Shown one piece after another: positions 1-10,065 of a DNA stretch of 64,000 bases. Below the pieces are notes generated by a model that was given only the letters and a program-made list of their open reading frames with translations, was not told the origin of the DNA and made no database searches. Each line of letters starts with the position of its first letter. Position 1 is the stretch's first letter. Origin of the DNA: Paenibacillus timonensis (lineage in GTDB: Bacteria; Bacillota; Bacilli; Paenibacillales; Paenibacillaceae); contig NZ_JAKSXN010000020.1 in NCBI RefSeq assembly GCF_022427145.1, forward strand, positions 1-64,000, given 5' to 3'. Both the position numbers and the translations under genes were made by a program.

Positions 1-119
1 CGAAAGGAAGGTATCTTTTTTTTGGATATTCAGAATTTTTTTGAATAATCTCGTTTCATCATGGAAATCCGTGGTAAATAAAACATACGTAATCCAAAAT
101 AAGATCAAGGAGGGATTCG

Positions 120-386
120 ATGGCACGAAGCCACAGCAAAATGACCCGGGAGGAAGCGGGACGTTTGGGCGGACTGGCCACGGCCAAAAACCACGGCAAA
201 GCCTTTTACCAGGAAATTGGGCAAAAAGGCGGCGAGGCGACCTCGAAAACCCATAACCGCGAATTTTATCAGGAAATCGGCCAGAAGGGCGGCGAAGCGA
301 CATCCCAGAAGCACGATAAAGGCTTTTACCGGGATATCGGGCGCAAAGGCGGGGTCTCCCGCAGCAAACCAGGATTCAATGCATGA
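120..386 (+). CDS. KGG-repeat general stress protein (GsiB-like)
   Basis: The 88-residue, hydrophilic protein is built from about three and a half copies of a roughly 20-residue repeat carrying the G-x-K-G-G-E/V-x-(T/S) core (around residues 15-18, 35-40, 55-60 and 75-80), each preceded by a (A/E)FYQEIG-type segment. This is the stress-induced KGG repeat family to which B. subtilis GsiB belongs; such proteins are cytoplasmic, probably disordered, and associated with desiccation or general stress. The start is set by a good ribosome binding site (AAGGAGGG) about 7 bases upstream. The gene stands alone and is closed by its own terminator. The molecular function of the family is unclear. Confidence 0.85.
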   Translation: MARSHSKMTREEAGRLGGLATAKNHGKAFYQEIGQKGGEATSKTHNREFYQEIGQKGGEATSQKHDKGFYRDIGRKGGVSRSKPGFNA

Positions 387-393
387 ACCTTGC

Positions 394-428
394 GAAATCT
401 CCGGAATTCCGGAGATTTCTTTATTTTC
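394..428 (+). terminator. Intrinsic terminator after the KGG gene
   Basis: A near-perfect GC-rich palindrome (GAAATCTCC/GGAGATTTC) is followed by a T-rich run, 8 bases after the KGG stop codon. Confidence 0.8.
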
Positions 429-571
429 ATAGACCGTCCAAGCACCTTGTCTATATGCCGTTTCCTGTGATCCACGCTAGAAAATCGTAACCACTTGTGA
501 TAGACTTTAGAGAAAACCTTTAGCGGTGTAAAGCTCCAAAACTATAACGAATCATGGGGGGATCGGAGATC

Positions 572-2257
572 ATGACAGCCAAGAAGATGCGTTCTGATAT
601 GATCAAAAAAGGCTTCGACCGTGCGCCGCATCGCAGCTTGCTGCGTGCCGCCGGCGTAAAGGAAGAGGATTTCGGCAAGCCGTTTATCGCGGTCTGCAAC
701 TCTTATATCGATATCGTGCCCGGACACGTGCATTTGCAGGAATTCGGCAAGATCGTCAAAGAAGCGATCCGCGAAGCCGGCGGCGTGCCGTTCGAGTTTA
801 ATACCATCGGCGTGGATGACGGCATTGCGATGGGGCATATCGGCATGCGTTATTCCCTGCCTAGCCGGGAGATCATCGCCGATTCGCTCGAAACCGTCGT
901 TTCGGCACATTGGTTCGACGGCATGGTTTGCATTCCGAACTGCGATAAAATCACCCCGGGAATGATGATGGGCGCGCTTCGCGTCAACATCCCCACCGTC
1001 TTCGTCAGCGGCGGCCCGATGAAAGCCGGCGTGGACAGCAAGGGTCGAAAATTGTCCCTGACCTCCGTCTTTGAAGGCGTCGGCGCTCACCAAGCCGGAC
1101 AAATCAGCGACAATGACTTGCTGGAGCTGGAACAATACGGCTGTCCAACCTGCGGCTCCTGTTCCGGCATGTTTACCGCCAACTCGATGAACTGCCTCGC
1201 GGAAGCGCTTGGCCTTGCGATGCCGGGTAACGGTACCATCCTCGCTGTGGCTGAAGAACGCCGCGATTTCGTGCGGGAATCCGCGCGTCAGCTGATGGAA
1301 CTGATCAAGCTCGATCTGAAACCGCGGGACATCGTTACCAAGGAATCGATCGACAACGCCTTCGCGCTGGATATGGCGATGGGCGGCTCCACCAACACCG
1401 TGCTTCATACGTTGGCATTGGCCCAGGAAGCGGGCATCGATTACCCGCTGGAACGAATCAATGAAGTGGCCAACCGCGTACCGCATATCGCCAAGCTGGC
1501 TCCGGCATCCGATATCTTCATTGAAGACGTGCATCGGGCCGGCGGCGTCAGCGCCGTCATTAACGAGCTGCTGAAGAAGCCGGGAGCGATCTTCGGCGAG
1601 CAAATGACCGTAACGGGCAAGACGTTGGCCGAGAATGTAGCGGGCTGCGAAATCCTTGACCACAACGTCATTCGTCCGATCGACAATCCGCATTCGGAAA
1701 AAGGCGGACTCGCCATCCTATACGGTAACCTGGCTCCGGAAGGCTCGGTCATCAAAGTCGGGGCCGTCGACCCTTCGGTCGGCGGTTACCACAAAGGTCC
1801 GGCCATCTGCTTCGACTCCCAGGAAGAGGCACTCGAAGGAATCGCCGGCGGCAAAGTCAAAGAAGGCTGCGTTGTTGTCATCCGTTATGAAGGGCCGAAA
1901 GGCGGACCGGGCATGCCGGAAATGTTGGCTCCGACCTCGCAAATCGTCGGGATGGGCCTTGGCGCGAAGGTTGGCCTGATCACCGATGGACGTTTCTCCG
2001 GCGCTTCCCGCGGCATCAGCATCGGTCATATCTCTCCGGAGGCGGCCGAAGGCGGGCCGATCGCTTTCGTCGAAGACGGCGACATCATCGAGCTGGACTT
2101 GAATAACCGCAAGATCGAGTTGCATGTCAGCGATGAAGAGCTTGCGCGCCGCAAAGCGAATTGGAAAGGTTTTGAACCGAAAGTCAAAACCGGTTACCTG
2201 GCCCGTTATTCCAAACTGGTCACCAACGCCAGCTCCGGCGGCGTCATGAAAATCTAA
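572..2257 (+). CDS. ilvD: Dihydroxy-acid dehydratase
   Basis: IlvD dehydrates 2,3-dihydroxy-isovalerate and 2,3-dihydroxy-3-methylvalerate to the 2-keto acids in valine, isoleucine and pantothenate synthesis. The 561-residue product has the family's full length. The Fe-S cysteines are visible (CNSYID near residue 49, PNCDKITPG near 122, [14 protein letters not shown] near 195), as is the C-terminal [10 protein letters not shown] motif. An ATG lies 18 bases further upstream at 554, but the GGGGG/GGAG ribosome binding site falls inside that extension and fits the ATG at 572 much better. The gene is monocistronic here, away from any other ilv or leu genes. No T-box signature was seen in the 185 bases upstream. 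Confidence 0.95.
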   Translation: MTAKKMRSDMIKKGFDRAPHRSLLRAAGVKEEDFGKPFIAVCNSYIDIVPGHVHLQEFGKIVKEAIREAGGVPFEFNTIGVDDGIAMGHIGMRYSLPSREIIADSLETVVSAHWFDGMVCIPNCDKITPGMMMGALRVNIPTVFVSGGPMKAGVDSKGRKLSLTSVFEGVGAHQAGQISDNDLLELEQYGCPTCGSCSGMFTANSMNCLAEALGLAMPGNGTILAVAEERRDFVRESARQLMELIKLDLKPRDIVTKESIDNAFALDMAMGGSTNTVLHTLALAQEAGIDYPLERINEVANRVPHIAKLAPASDIFIEDVHRAGGVSAVINELLKKPGAIFGEQMTVTGKTLAENVAGCEILDHNVIRPIDNPHSEKGGLAILYGNLAPEGSVIKVGAVDPSVGGYHKGPAICFDSQEEALEGIAGGKVKEGCVVVIRYEGPKGGPGMPEMLAPTSQIVGMGLGAKVGLITDGRFSGASRGISIGHISPEAAEGGPIAFVEDGDIIELDLNNRKIELHVSDEELARRKANWKGFEPKVKTGYLARYSKLVTNASSGGVMKI

Positions 2258-2273
2258 TTCACTGCCTAACGAA

Positions 2274-2319
2274 AAAGGCCGTATCCGATCATGATGATCT
2301 GGATACGGCCTTTCTTTTA
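2274..2319 (+). terminator. Intrinsic terminator after ilvD
   Basis: The stem GGCCGTATCC/GGATACGGCC is followed by TTTCTTTT, 20 bases after the ilvD stop. It lies between convergent genes and may also serve the minus-strand gene. Confidence 0.85.
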
Positions 2320-2346
2320 TTCGGCATGATACCTCAACGAGATGAC

Positions 2347-3771
2347 TTAACGAGTCGGCAAGGAGACGCTAAGCAAAGCCTCCTCTTCCACGGCTGCCGT
2401 CTCCTCTGCGGCATTGGGTCTGCGATGCGATCCGCTATCGGCAAACCGCTCCAGCAGCACGTCCATCGGCATCACGATCATCTTAGGTACCAGTTCTTGA
2501 GGCTGTTCTTTCAATCTCGACGTTCCAGCAGGATGGATGACGCTCATCAATAATTTCAAATAAATTTTGGTTGAGCTGGCAAACCAGCCTCTCGGCAAAT
2601 CCGTAATAATAAATCCAAATTGCTCCGGACCCCGGTTAATCATGCTGACGCCGTACAGCGCCTTAACCTCGCTTAATTCGGGATGATCGATCACGTACTT
2701 GGCTAATAAGGGCAATGTTTTCTCTACTCCGCGAATCATTTGGATCGCCAGTTGTACGGTTGTTCTGGAACGGGTTCCGATTTCGTACAGTTTCTTGTTG
2801 TCGAAATGAAGCTCCATGACCTGATCCCCGGGCTTCAAGGCCTTCCCGTCGTTCATCGCCACCGGCTCCCCATGATAAGGCCGGATGCGGAAGTGGAAGA
2901 TCGGATCCTCGGGGTTGGGAGTTTTCAACTGGAAAACGACGTGGAAAATCTTCTCCCAGAGCAGCCATAAGGCCACGATACTTCGTTTGAGCCAGGAAAC
3001 CTTCGCCGGTGCTCTCCCCTTCGCTTTTGGGGCAGCGGCTTCAGCAGGTTTGCCTTTACGCCGGGCCTCTTCCGTCACTTGAATCAATTCGTCGATGCGG
3101 ATGCTGCGCAATCCGCGGCGATCCGCTTCCGTAAGCACGCGTTCGAGCGCGGTTAGCATTTCGGCAGGGGCACCGACGTTGGCACCTAAAGTGGCACCGC
3201 AGTCGTGCAACAGAAATACTTCGCCGCCCCGCAGCTTCTTCATCATGCGTTTCGTCAACCGGTCCGCTCCAACCTTAACGCGCCAATCGCCGAACATCGC
3301 CGACCATAGGACGATTTGCGTGTTGCCCCGGTTCGCGAAGTCGAACAGATTAACGATTCCCCACGGCGGCCGATAGTATTGGGAATGGACTCCGGTTACG
3401 TCGAAAATAATCTTGTTCGTTTTCTGAATCTGTTTCTTGACGGCGGCCGGTCCCATTAGCCAATTGGTCTTGTGCACATAGTTGTGAGTTCCGATCAAAT
3501 GGCCTTCCTCATGGATCCGTTTAATCAATTCGGGATATTTCTCCGCATTCGAGCCGACCAGGAAAAACGTCGCTTTCGCTCCGTGCCGCTTGAGCAGGTC
3601 AAGCAATTGCGGAGTATATTTCGGATCGGGACCATCGTCGAAGGTGAGCGCAAACTCCTTCTCGCTGATCCCGTGCTTGAATACGCGAAAACCGAAGATC
3701 CGAGTGATCAATCCGGGTATAAAAGCGTACAGCGTAGAGATATAAAATAACCATAGCAGCAAAGTCTCCAT
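2347..3771 (-). CDS. Polysaccharide deacetylase (NodB fold) with C-terminal YkoP-like region
   Basis: The 474-residue protein begins with a hydrophobic N-terminal segment (about residues 2-22), so it is probably membrane-anchored or exported. A NodB-type carbohydrate esterase 4 domain follows with all hallmark motifs: TFDDGPDP (catalytic Asp and metal Asp), HNYVH (metal histidines), RPPWG and LLHDCG. Such enzymes remove acetyl groups from peptidoglycan or other surface glycans. The C-terminal ~190 residues, after a basic Ala/Lys-rich linker, form a separate domain resembling the YkoP-like extension of Bacillales deacetylases (recognition tentative). The upstream in-frame ATG at 3831 was rejected because the start at 3771 leads straight into the membrane segment and has a purine-rich site upstream. 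Substrate unknown. Confidence 0.85.
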   Translation of the reverse strand: METLLLWLFYISTLYAFIPGLITRIFGFRVFKHGISEKEFALTFDDGPDPKYTPQLLDLLKRHGAKATFFLVGSNAEKYPELIKRIHEEGHLIGTHNYVHKTNWLMGPAAVKKQIQKTNKIIFDVTGVHSQYYRPPWGIVNLFDFANRGNTQIVLWSAMFGDWRVKVGADRLTKRMMKKLRGGEVFLLHDCGATLGANVGAPAEMLTALERVLTEADRRGLRSIRIDELIQVTEEARRKGKPAEAAAPKAKGRAPAKVSWLKRSIVALWLLWEKIFHVVFQLKTPNPEDPIFHFRIRPYHGEPVAMNDGKALKPGDQVMELHFDNKKLYEIGTRSRTTVQLAIQMIRGVEKTLPLLAKYVIDHPELSEVKALYGVSMINRGPEQFGFIITDLPRGWFASSTKIYLKLLMSVIHPAGTSRLKEQPQELVPKMIVMPMDVLLERFADSGSHRRPNAAEETAAVEEEALLSVSLPTR

Positions 3772-3898
3772 ATGCTTTCCCCACTTTTCTATGATCAATG
3801 ACTTTGGCATGCTCCGTGAAAAGCATAGCATCTACACTATTTTATCACAGACATCCGTAGTTTAGGCGCATTTTTTTGGGGAAAGCACAGGAAATCGG

Positions 3899-5683
3899 TC
3901 AACCGGAAGAGGCTAATACATCCATGATTCGCCGAAATAACTCCGCGGCAAGATGCTTGGAACTTTCCGGCCGGTTCTGCACCAGGACGGCCACGGCATA
4001 CTTGGGTTGATCCACCGGCCCATAGCCGATAAACCATTGATGATTGAGTTGTCGGTTGTTCTTCAAGATTTCCGCCGTGCCGGATTTTCCAGCCAAAGGC
4101 CACTTGGCCTGCTGCAAGGCGCGTCCGGTGCCGTCCGTCACGACCAGCCTCATCCAGGACAACAGGCGTTTGGCGGTCCGAGGGCGAATCTGCCCGGCTG
4201 GGGAAGGAGAAGCTTGAACGGGCAATTCGGATAACAAGGACCCGTCTTTGTAACGGATCTCGCTAACCAGGCGCGGCGCCGTGACTTGACCGCCGTGAAG
4301 CAGCGTCACGACCAGATTGGCAGCTTGAAGCGGAGACACCAGCACATCCCGTTGGCCGATGGCCGTTTGCGCCAGAACTCCTCCATCCGCGGCGGCCAGG
4401 CTTTTGAACACCGCCCCTTTTTCCTCTTGATCAAGCGGCCGCAACGCGTCTCCGCCCAAGAAAGCAGGATCGCGCCAGCCAACGGCGCGGCCGATCCCCA
4501 GCATAGAGGCCGTCCGGGCGATCGCCTCCGCATTCAACCGTTCTCCCAACGTGGCAAACACGACGTTACACGACTTGGCGAATCCTTCCTCCAGCGTGAT
4601 GTTCCCATGTCCCCCCTCCTTCCAGCAAGACAAGCCGTATTTTCCGTAATGGCCGCTGCAGTGGAACACCTCGCCGGGAACCGCAGCATGCTCCTCCAGT
4701 GCCGCTGCCGCAATCACCGTCTTAAATATGGAGCCGGGAACGGCTGCTTTCACCGCCTTATTGCCCCAGTTCTGCGTCGTCGGATCCACATGGTGCGGAT
4801 CATAAAAAGGCAACGACACCATCGAGACGATATCGGCCGTCTTTGCGTCCAGTACGACCACCGCGCCTTCATTCACGTTCATTTCTGCTGCCAATTGCTC
4901 GATTTTCCGCTGCAGCTCATCGTCCACCGTCGTTTGAATTTGCAACGGATAATATCGGCTGGCTGTTGCATTCACCCGCGTGCCCATCCCGCCGAGCGGG
5001 TCTTTGCGGCCATCCACGGGATAGGCAGCCCTAATACCGCCAAGTCCTCGCAGTAAACCGTCAAGTGTTTTTTCCAGACCCGAAGCTCCAACCTGCAAGG
5101 TCATCGCGTAGTCCGGTTGGTGCTTGCGTTCGCGCAGCTTGCGGATGACATCCGGCCGCTGCGTTACAAATCCAAGCCATTGATTCCCTCGTTCGCCAGG
5201 ACCGTAGCGCGCCATATACGGCAGCACCTCCAGTCCTTCGAACCGCGGCAATGTGCGGGCTGCTTCTTCGTTCAACCGGAGCGGCTGCCCCGGTTCTCCC
5301 CCCGTCTTCGGCCATACATAGGGCCGCTCCAGCCGTTCCCATGTGTTTCGGAGTTCAGGGACCGTCGTCCCCAGCGCGGTAGCCAAGCTGGTTAGCTGAT
5401 GTCCTTCGGGTAATTGTCGAACCGGAAAAAGAATCGGCGTCCAAGCCATCTCCCCTGTCAGCGGCTTCCCGTTACGATCGAAGATATGACCTCGCCCCGG
5501 ATCCAGCTCGATGCTCTCCTCACGCTGCCGGACAGCCAGTTCATTGATCGTCTTGCCGCCGACGGTTACGGCCTTTAACGCCGAAGCTGTCTGGATCCAG
5601 GCGATGCGCAGCGCAAATAACCCAACCACAAGGGCAAAAGAAAGCAGCAAGTAAAATATCCGTTTTTTGCGCAATAACGACAT
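3899..5683 (-). CDS. pbpI: Class B penicillin-binding protein (PbpI/YrrR-like transpeptidase)
   Basis: The 594-residue protein has one N-terminal membrane segment (residues 8-30), a PBP dimer-type region opening with DPGRGHIFDRNG (61-72), and a transpeptidase domain with the three active-site motifs: SIFK (318-321, nucleophile Ser318), SCN (371-373) and KSG (533-535). It would cross-link peptidoglycan outside the membrane. The third motif is KSG rather than the commoner KTG, an accepted variant. Location near trhP1/trhP2 matches B. subtilis yrrR (PBP4b), hence the tentative symbol; a SpoVD/FtsI-like role cannot be excluded. The start has a strong GGAGGG site. The udk and greA genes that separate trhP2 from yrrR in B. 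subtilis are absent and a chemoreceptor gene is present instead. Confidence 0.82.
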   Translation of the reverse strand: MSLLRKKRIFYLLLSFALVVGLFALRIAWIQTASALKAVTVGGKTINELAVRQREESIELDPGRGHIFDRNGKPLTGEMAWTPILFPVRQLPEGHQLTSLATALGTTVPELRNTWERLERPYVWPKTGGEPGQPLRLNEEAARTLPRFEGLEVLPYMARYGPGERGNQWLGFVTQRPDVIRKLRERKHQPDYAMTLQVGASGLEKTLDGLLRGLGGIRAAYPVDGRKDPLGGMGTRVNATASRYYPLQIQTTVDDELQRKIEQLAAEMNVNEGAVVVLDAKTADIVSMVSLPFYDPHHVDPTTQNWGNKAVKAAVPGSIFKTVIAAAALEEHAAVPGEVFHCSGHYGKYGLSCWKEGGHGNITLEEGFAKSCNVVFATLGERLNAEAIARTASMLGIGRAVGWRDPAFLGGDALRPLDQEEKGAVFKSLAAADGGVLAQTAIGQRDVLVSPLQAANLVVTLLHGGQVTAPRLVSEIRYKDGSLLSELPVQASPSPAGQIRPRTAKRLLSWMRLVVTDGTGRALQQAKWPLAGKSGTAEILKNNRQLNHQWFIGYGPVDQPKYAVAVLVQNRPESSKHLAAELFRRIMDVLASSG

Positions 5684-5833
5684 CGTTCGCCCTCCATTCT
5701 GTTCCCATTATTTCCTGGGAAAAGTCGGCGTAAACAAGCGCCCGGTTCAAGCGGATGCGCAACGTATGGCAGCGCGATCAAGCGATCGGGAGGATCAAGT
5801 ACATATGGGTACCGAACTGCTGTCGGACGAACG

Positions 5834-6017
5834 TAACGGACCTGAGAGACGTTATTTGTTCATTTCCCGTAAATTTTCCAACGTAACGAACCCAGCGGAC
5901 GTTATTTCGTGCGAAATGGAGTCTATGGCGTTGAATCCACCGATATAAGGTCATTTCAGTCCGCTACGTCTTCCCGCTGACAATCGGTCACTAAATAACG
6001 CCACCTGAGTCCATTAG
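5834..6017. repeat. Dispersed palindromic repeat, family I, copy 1
   Basis: This 184-bp stretch opens with TAACGGACCTGAGAGACGTTAT and closes with an imperfect reverse complement of it. Internally it has further TAACG...CGTTATT half-sites. It is collinear with 18528-18711, which has the same length. It lies in the 560-bp gap between the penicillin-binding protein and chemoreceptor genes; apart from it and the chemoreceptor terminator nothing else was recognised there. Confidence 0.7.
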
Positions 6018-6134
6018 AGGCAGGGAGTTTCCGTCCGAAATGGGGAGCCGCTTGTCTTCCTCCCCTCTCATCGTTGGACAAGCGGCGGACAAGAGCGGCC
6101 CGTGGTCGTTATTCGCTTCCGCTGAATCGGCTGC

Positions 6135-6180
6135 AAAAAAGAAGCCCGGCCAAACCTGCATCGCAGATTGGCCGGGCTTC
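6135..6180 (-). terminator. Intrinsic terminator of the chemoreceptor gene
   Basis: On the minus strand the 13-bp stem GAAGCCCGGCCAA/TTGGCCGGGCTTC is followed by six T residues, about 65 bases downstream of the chemoreceptor stop codon. Confidence 0.85.
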
Positions 6181-6244
6181 TCCCCGATCCCCAGAGCCCT
6201 CGGGAAATCGGGTCATACTTGCATTCAGGCGCTGAGCCTGCCTT

Positions 6245-8425
6245 CTATACGGTGAATTTCGACAACGACTCTTTCAAGCCGGTGGACACGTTCTCCAACT
6301 TGTTCGACAGCTGCACCAGCTGATCGCCAACCGTTTGCTGCTCGCTGGAAAGCGAAGCAACTTCTTCGGACGTGGCGGACGATTGCTGCGCAACCGCACT
6401 GACGTTGCTCATCGCTTCGGACAAGACCGATTGCGATTCGTTCAACTGGTCGATGGAAGCCGTCACGGAATCGAGGTGACGTACGAAGCCTTCCATTTGC
6501 TGCTGCACGGAAACGAAAATTTGGCTGGTCTCCTGTACCGACGCGATTTGCTCCTGGAAGATCGGGCTCGCTTCGGACAAGGCCTTGACCGTTTCGTTCA
6601 TCTCTTTTTGAATCGTATCCGTAATCTCGCCGACCATCGTGATCGATTGTCGCGATTGATCCGCCAACTGGCGAATTTCATCGGCAACGACCATGAACCC
6701 TCGACCGGCGGCACCTGCACGGGCGGCTTCGATCGTAGCGTTCAGCGACAGGATATTCGTTTGCTGCGTAATGTTCTGCATCACGTCAAGCACTTTCAGA
6801 ACGGAGCTTGTGCTTGCTTTGAGCGAGTCGACTTTGGCGGTCAAAGCGTTGATCATTTCGACCGTCATGTTCGTTTTCTCCATCAATCCGCTCAAATACT
6901 CGGTCCCTTGCTGACTGGACTTCTCTACCTGGCGGGCCGAACTTTCCATCTCTTTGTTCGTTTGGATCACGCGTTCCATCTGACGGGAAATATTCTCCGT
7001 CAGCTCGTTGCCGCGTTCGGCTTCATTCGCCAGGCTGGTCGCCCCGTTGGCGATTTCTTCGGTGGCCACCGCAATCTCTTTGGCGGACAACGCCGTTTTG
7101 TTCGACGCTTGCGACAGTTCAGTCGCCGTATCCAATACATCCTGCGCGGAGTTGTTGGTCTGTTTGACGAGGGCGGTGATATTCTCCATCATCACGTTAA
7201 AGCTGACCGTCAATTGACCGATTTCATCCTTGGCTTTCGTATTCATCCGGACGTTCAGATTCCCTCGGGAACCTTCCTCCATCAGGTTTCTCAGCTTGCC
7301 GAGCGGATGAGCGATCATCCGAACCATCCAAACGCCGATCAGAATCGCGATAATCGCAACGACGATCAGGGAGAAAATCGTAACCATCAAAATGCTGTTC
7401 GCGCTCTTCGTCAGTTCTGCCGTATCCACGGTACCTACCAGCTTCCATCCGGACGCCTGCGTATTAAAAGAGGCTAATACGGAATTGCCATTGGCGTCTT
7501 TCGTATGGAATGTACCGGAAGTCTTGTCCCCGGCCTGTTTCATGTCGAATTCGCTGGCTTTTCCATCATCGCCTTCCGCGGAGGAGCCAACGACGATGTT
7601 ATCCTGGGTCAGCATTTGCAACTTGGAGTTGTTCCCCAAGTTGACTTCCTTCAAGTAGCCGTTCAACACGTCCAAATTGACATCGGCAATCAGCACGAAC
7701 CGTTTCATGCTGTTTACGCTTTGAACCGAGCGCGCTAAACGGAATACAGGTGAACCCAATCCTTCCGAAGGAACTTGGAGCCAAACGGTTTTGGTCGATT
7801 CGCTAAGCTCCTTAAACCAAGCTTCTCCCCGCACTTTTTCCATGAGCATGGCATTGGCGCTGCCGGAAGTGACATCGTCGATGATCTTGTCGACCGACAA
7901 CATGTAGATGGCCGAAATTCCCTTCATCGAGAATGTTAGCGTATTCAAGCGCGTTCTCATTTTATTGGTTGCGGTAAACTTGTCATAATCCGTGATGTTC
8001 GACAAGGAAGCATCCATGATGGCATTTTGCATTTCGTCGTCCAAGAACATCTGCTGGAGATTTTCCTCATACTTTTGCATGACGATATCCAGCTTTTGCG
8101 AGGTTTGAACAATCGTCTGCAGGTTGGCTTGTTCCGCATTGTCCTGAATGGTCCCCTTCGCCATTTGGGAGGACATAATCCCGATCGTCAGCACGAAGAA
8201 CATGATCGCGATAAAGAAAATCAGGAACAATCGAATGCCTACCGATTTCGAAGGGTTGATTTGTTTAGGCAGTTTGTCCCGCAGCGAAATCAATAAAGCC
8301 TTGAAATCTAGAGGCGCTTTTCCCGTCGGCTTAACCGCTTTTGACTTGGTTCGTTCTCCCTTCTGCTTCTTTTCCTTCTTCTTGTTGTTGGTTGCTTGGT
8401 CCTCGTTCTTAGGAACCAGACTCAT
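6245..8425 (-). CDS. Methyl-accepting chemotaxis protein (Cache-type sensor)
   Basis: The 726-residue transmembrane chemoreceptor starts with an unusual Lys/Glu-rich cytoplasmic segment of roughly 60 residues. It continues with a first membrane helix (RLFLIFFIAIMFFVLTIGIM), an extracellular sensor of about 250 residues (likely Cache type), a second membrane helix (ILMVTIFSLIVVAIIAILIG), HAMP, and a coiled-coil signalling domain. The hairpin tip reads ILSLNATIEAARAGAAGRGF, where most receptors have Glu in place of the second Ala of AGA. It would couple to CheA/CheW to steer flagella; the ligand is unknown. The start at 8425 is preferred over the ATG at 8482 because a GGCGGGTGATC site precedes it. 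Confidence 0.9.
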   Translation of the reverse strand: MSLVPKNEDQATNNKKKEKKQKGERTKSKAVKPTGKAPLDFKALLISLRDKLPKQINPSKSVGIRLFLIFFIAIMFFVLTIGIMSSQMAKGTIQDNAEQANLQTIVQTSQKLDIVMQKYEENLQQMFLDDEMQNAIMDASLSNITDYDKFTATNKMRTRLNTLTFSMKGISAIYMLSVDKIIDDVTSGSANAMLMEKVRGEAWFKELSESTKTVWLQVPSEGLGSPVFRLARSVQSVNSMKRFVLIADVNLDVLNGYLKEVNLGNNSKLQMLTQDNIVVGSSAEGDDGKASEFDMKQAGDKTSGTFHTKDANGNSVLASFNTQASGWKLVGTVDTAELTKSANSILMVTIFSLIVVAIIAILIGVWMVRMIAHPLGKLRNLMEEGSRGNLNVRMNTKAKDEIGQLTVSFNVMMENITALVKQTNNSAQDVLDTATELSQASNKTALSAKEIAVATEEIANGATSLANEAERGNELTENISRQMERVIQTNKEMESSARQVEKSSQQGTEYLSGLMEKTNMTVEMINALTAKVDSLKASTSSVLKVLDVMQNITQQTNILSLNATIEAARAGAAGRGFMVVADEIRQLADQSRQSITMVGEITDTIQKEMNETVKALSEASPIFQEQIASVQETSQIFVSVQQQMEGFVRHLDSVTASIDQLNESQSVLSEAMSNVSAVAQQSSATSEEVASLSSEQQTVGDQLVQLSNKLENVSTGLKESLSKFTV

Positions 8426-8607
8426 GTTGATCACCCGCCACTCATAATAGTTGCAGACCCAAGTTTTTGGGCTTGTGGTCATGCATTAATGCTGTTGGTT
8501 GTTCACATCTCTCGTCAGTTATTCAAAATATTCGACAATACCTGACGTTCTCCTCTATAATATCGGCTTCATATGTAGCGGATTTTAAATAATCTTGACA
8601 AAAGACA

Positions 8608-8646
8608 TAAAAAAGGGCCTTTCGTCCTATAAACGAACAGGCCCCG
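8608..8646 (-). terminator. Intrinsic terminator after trhP2
   Basis: On the minus strand the stem GGGGCCTGTTCG/CGAAAGGCCC is followed by TTTTTTA, about 25 bases downstream of the trhP2 stop. Confidence 0.8.
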
Positions 8647-8666
8647 AAGCATATTGATTTTTACGT

Positions 8667-10001
8667 TTATTTCTTTTTCCGCATCATATCGAAATAGGAG
8701 ACAGGCTGGTCAACCTTCATTCGGATCCGCTGCAGCGGGTGACGGGCCGCATCCAGTTCATTGCCGGCTTCGTCATAAAGGGTCCCTACCTTCTGTTTAA
8801 AGAACGTTCCCCCCGGACCGAAAAACTCCACTTCTTGTCCGGGTTTAAAATGGTTCCGCTGCTGGATCGTCGCCATTCCGGTCGCTTCGTCGTACTCCAT
8901 CACCAATCCGGCGAAGTCGTAAGGCGCAGCCTTCTCTTCCGGCTCGTAAATATGATCTTCATGATCCGGCGTATCGTAGAAAAATCCGGTATTCAAAGGC
9001 CGGTTAGCTGCCTTGTTGATTTCTTCGATCCACTCCGGCTTCAGGACGTAATTCTCCGGATCCGCCATGTACGCATCAATCGCTTGGCGGTAGACGTTCA
9101 CGACCGTCGCCACATAATGGATCGACTTCATTCGTCCTTCAATTTTGAAGCTGTCCACGCCAGAGTCAATCAAGTCGGGAACATGCCCGATCATGCACAA
9201 ATCCTTCGACCCCATCGTAAACGCATTATCGTCTTCCTCGAACATGGGCAATTGCGTGACGCCAAGGCGGAACTTCTCCAGCACCTTGTTATCGCGCGCT
9301 TCTTCCTCGGAAATCCACTCGTCTTCCGCGCGCGCGTCCGTAAACAAGTCGTATTTCCAGCGACAGGATTGGCAGCAGCCCCCCCGGTTGGAATCGCGGT
9401 CGGTGAAATGGTTCGACAATACGCATCGCCCTGAAAAAGAAGAGCACATCGCGCCGTGAATAAACGCCTCGATCTCGATATCGACGTGGCGCTTGATTTC
9501 CTCGATTTCCTCCAGGCTCGTTTCGCGTCCCAGAACGACCCGCGGCAAGCCCTGATCTTTCCAGAATTGAACGGCCTGCCAGTTGACGGTCGACTGTTGG
9601 GTGCTAAGGTGGACCTCCAACCCCGGTACGACCCGCTGCGCCGTCTCAATGATCACCGGGTCGGCGACGATAATGGCAGCGATCCCCGCCTCGTAAAGAT
9701 TGCGCAAATATTCCTCAATGCCCGCCAGATCCTCGTTGTGGGCATAAATATTCGTGGCGACGAACACCTTCGCGCCATACTTCTTGGCAAACTCCACGCC
9801 TTCCCGCATTTCTTCGAAACTGAAATTATCCGCATTGGAACGAAGGCCGTAGTGTTGTCCCCCGATATACACGGCGTCGGCGCCGTAATGAACGGCGAAT
9901 TTCAGCTTTTCGAGATTACCCGCCGGAGCAAGCAGCTCGGGTTTCGCCAGCCGATAACGTTTTCCCGCATATTTCGGGATATGCTTCTCCGCTGTTTGCA
10001 T
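8667..10001 (-). CDS. trhP2: tRNA hydroxylation protein P2 (U32 peptidase family, YrrO)
   Basis: U32-family TrhP proteins build 5-hydroxyuridine at position 34 of certain tRNAs using prephenate; in B. subtilis TrhP1 and TrhP2 act on this step. The 444-residue protein has the U32 barrel, the signature GAMCSSFSGRCVLSNHF (residues ~175-192) and a downstream GGCCQSCRW cluster. These together offer the four cysteines proposed to hold an Fe-S cluster. Length and the pairing with trhP1 match the B. subtilis yrrN-yrrO pair. Start supported by AGGTGAACGAAG upstream. In this genome the two genes are separated by a 278-bp palindromic repeat rather than being tightly spaced. Confidence 0.9.
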   Translation of the reverse strand: MQTAEKHIPKYAGKRYRLAKPELLAPAGNLEKLKFAVHYGADAVYIGGQHYGLRSNADNFSFEEMREGVEFAKKYGAKVFVATNIYAHNEDLAGIEEYLRNLYEAGIAAIIVADPVIIETAQRVVPGLEVHLSTQQSTVNWQAVQFWKDQGLPRVVLGRETSLEEIEEIKRHVDIEIEAFIHGAMCSSFSGRCVLSNHFTDRDSNRGGCCQSCRWKYDLFTDARAEDEWISEEEARDNKVLEKFRLGVTQLPMFEEDDNAFTMGSKDLCMIGHVPDLIDSGVDSFKIEGRMKSIHYVATVVNVYRQAIDAYMADPENYVLKPEWIEEINKAANRPLNTGFFYDTPDHEDHIYEPEEKAAPYDFAGLVMEYDEATGMATIQQRNHFKPGQEVEFFGPGGTFFKQKVGTLYDEAGNELDAARHPLQRIRMKVDQPVSYFDMMRKKK

Positions 10002-10065
10002 CTTCGTTCACCTCTCATCATTTTGTTGGTTTATAAGTTTTTTGGTACTTAAATTTGAAATATAG

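Noticed and set aside
53-78. A GTTTCA-N14-GGTAAA sequence resembling a SigB promoter before the KGG stress gene
   Set aside because: Only a partial match to the SigB consensus, and many Paenibacillus lack a clear SigB system, so it is not listed as a promoter.
542-1693. A 383-codon frame antisense to ilvD
   Set aside because: It lies wholly inside the recognised ilvD reading frame on the other strand, has no ribosome binding site and no family look; an overlap artefact of GC-rich coding DNA.
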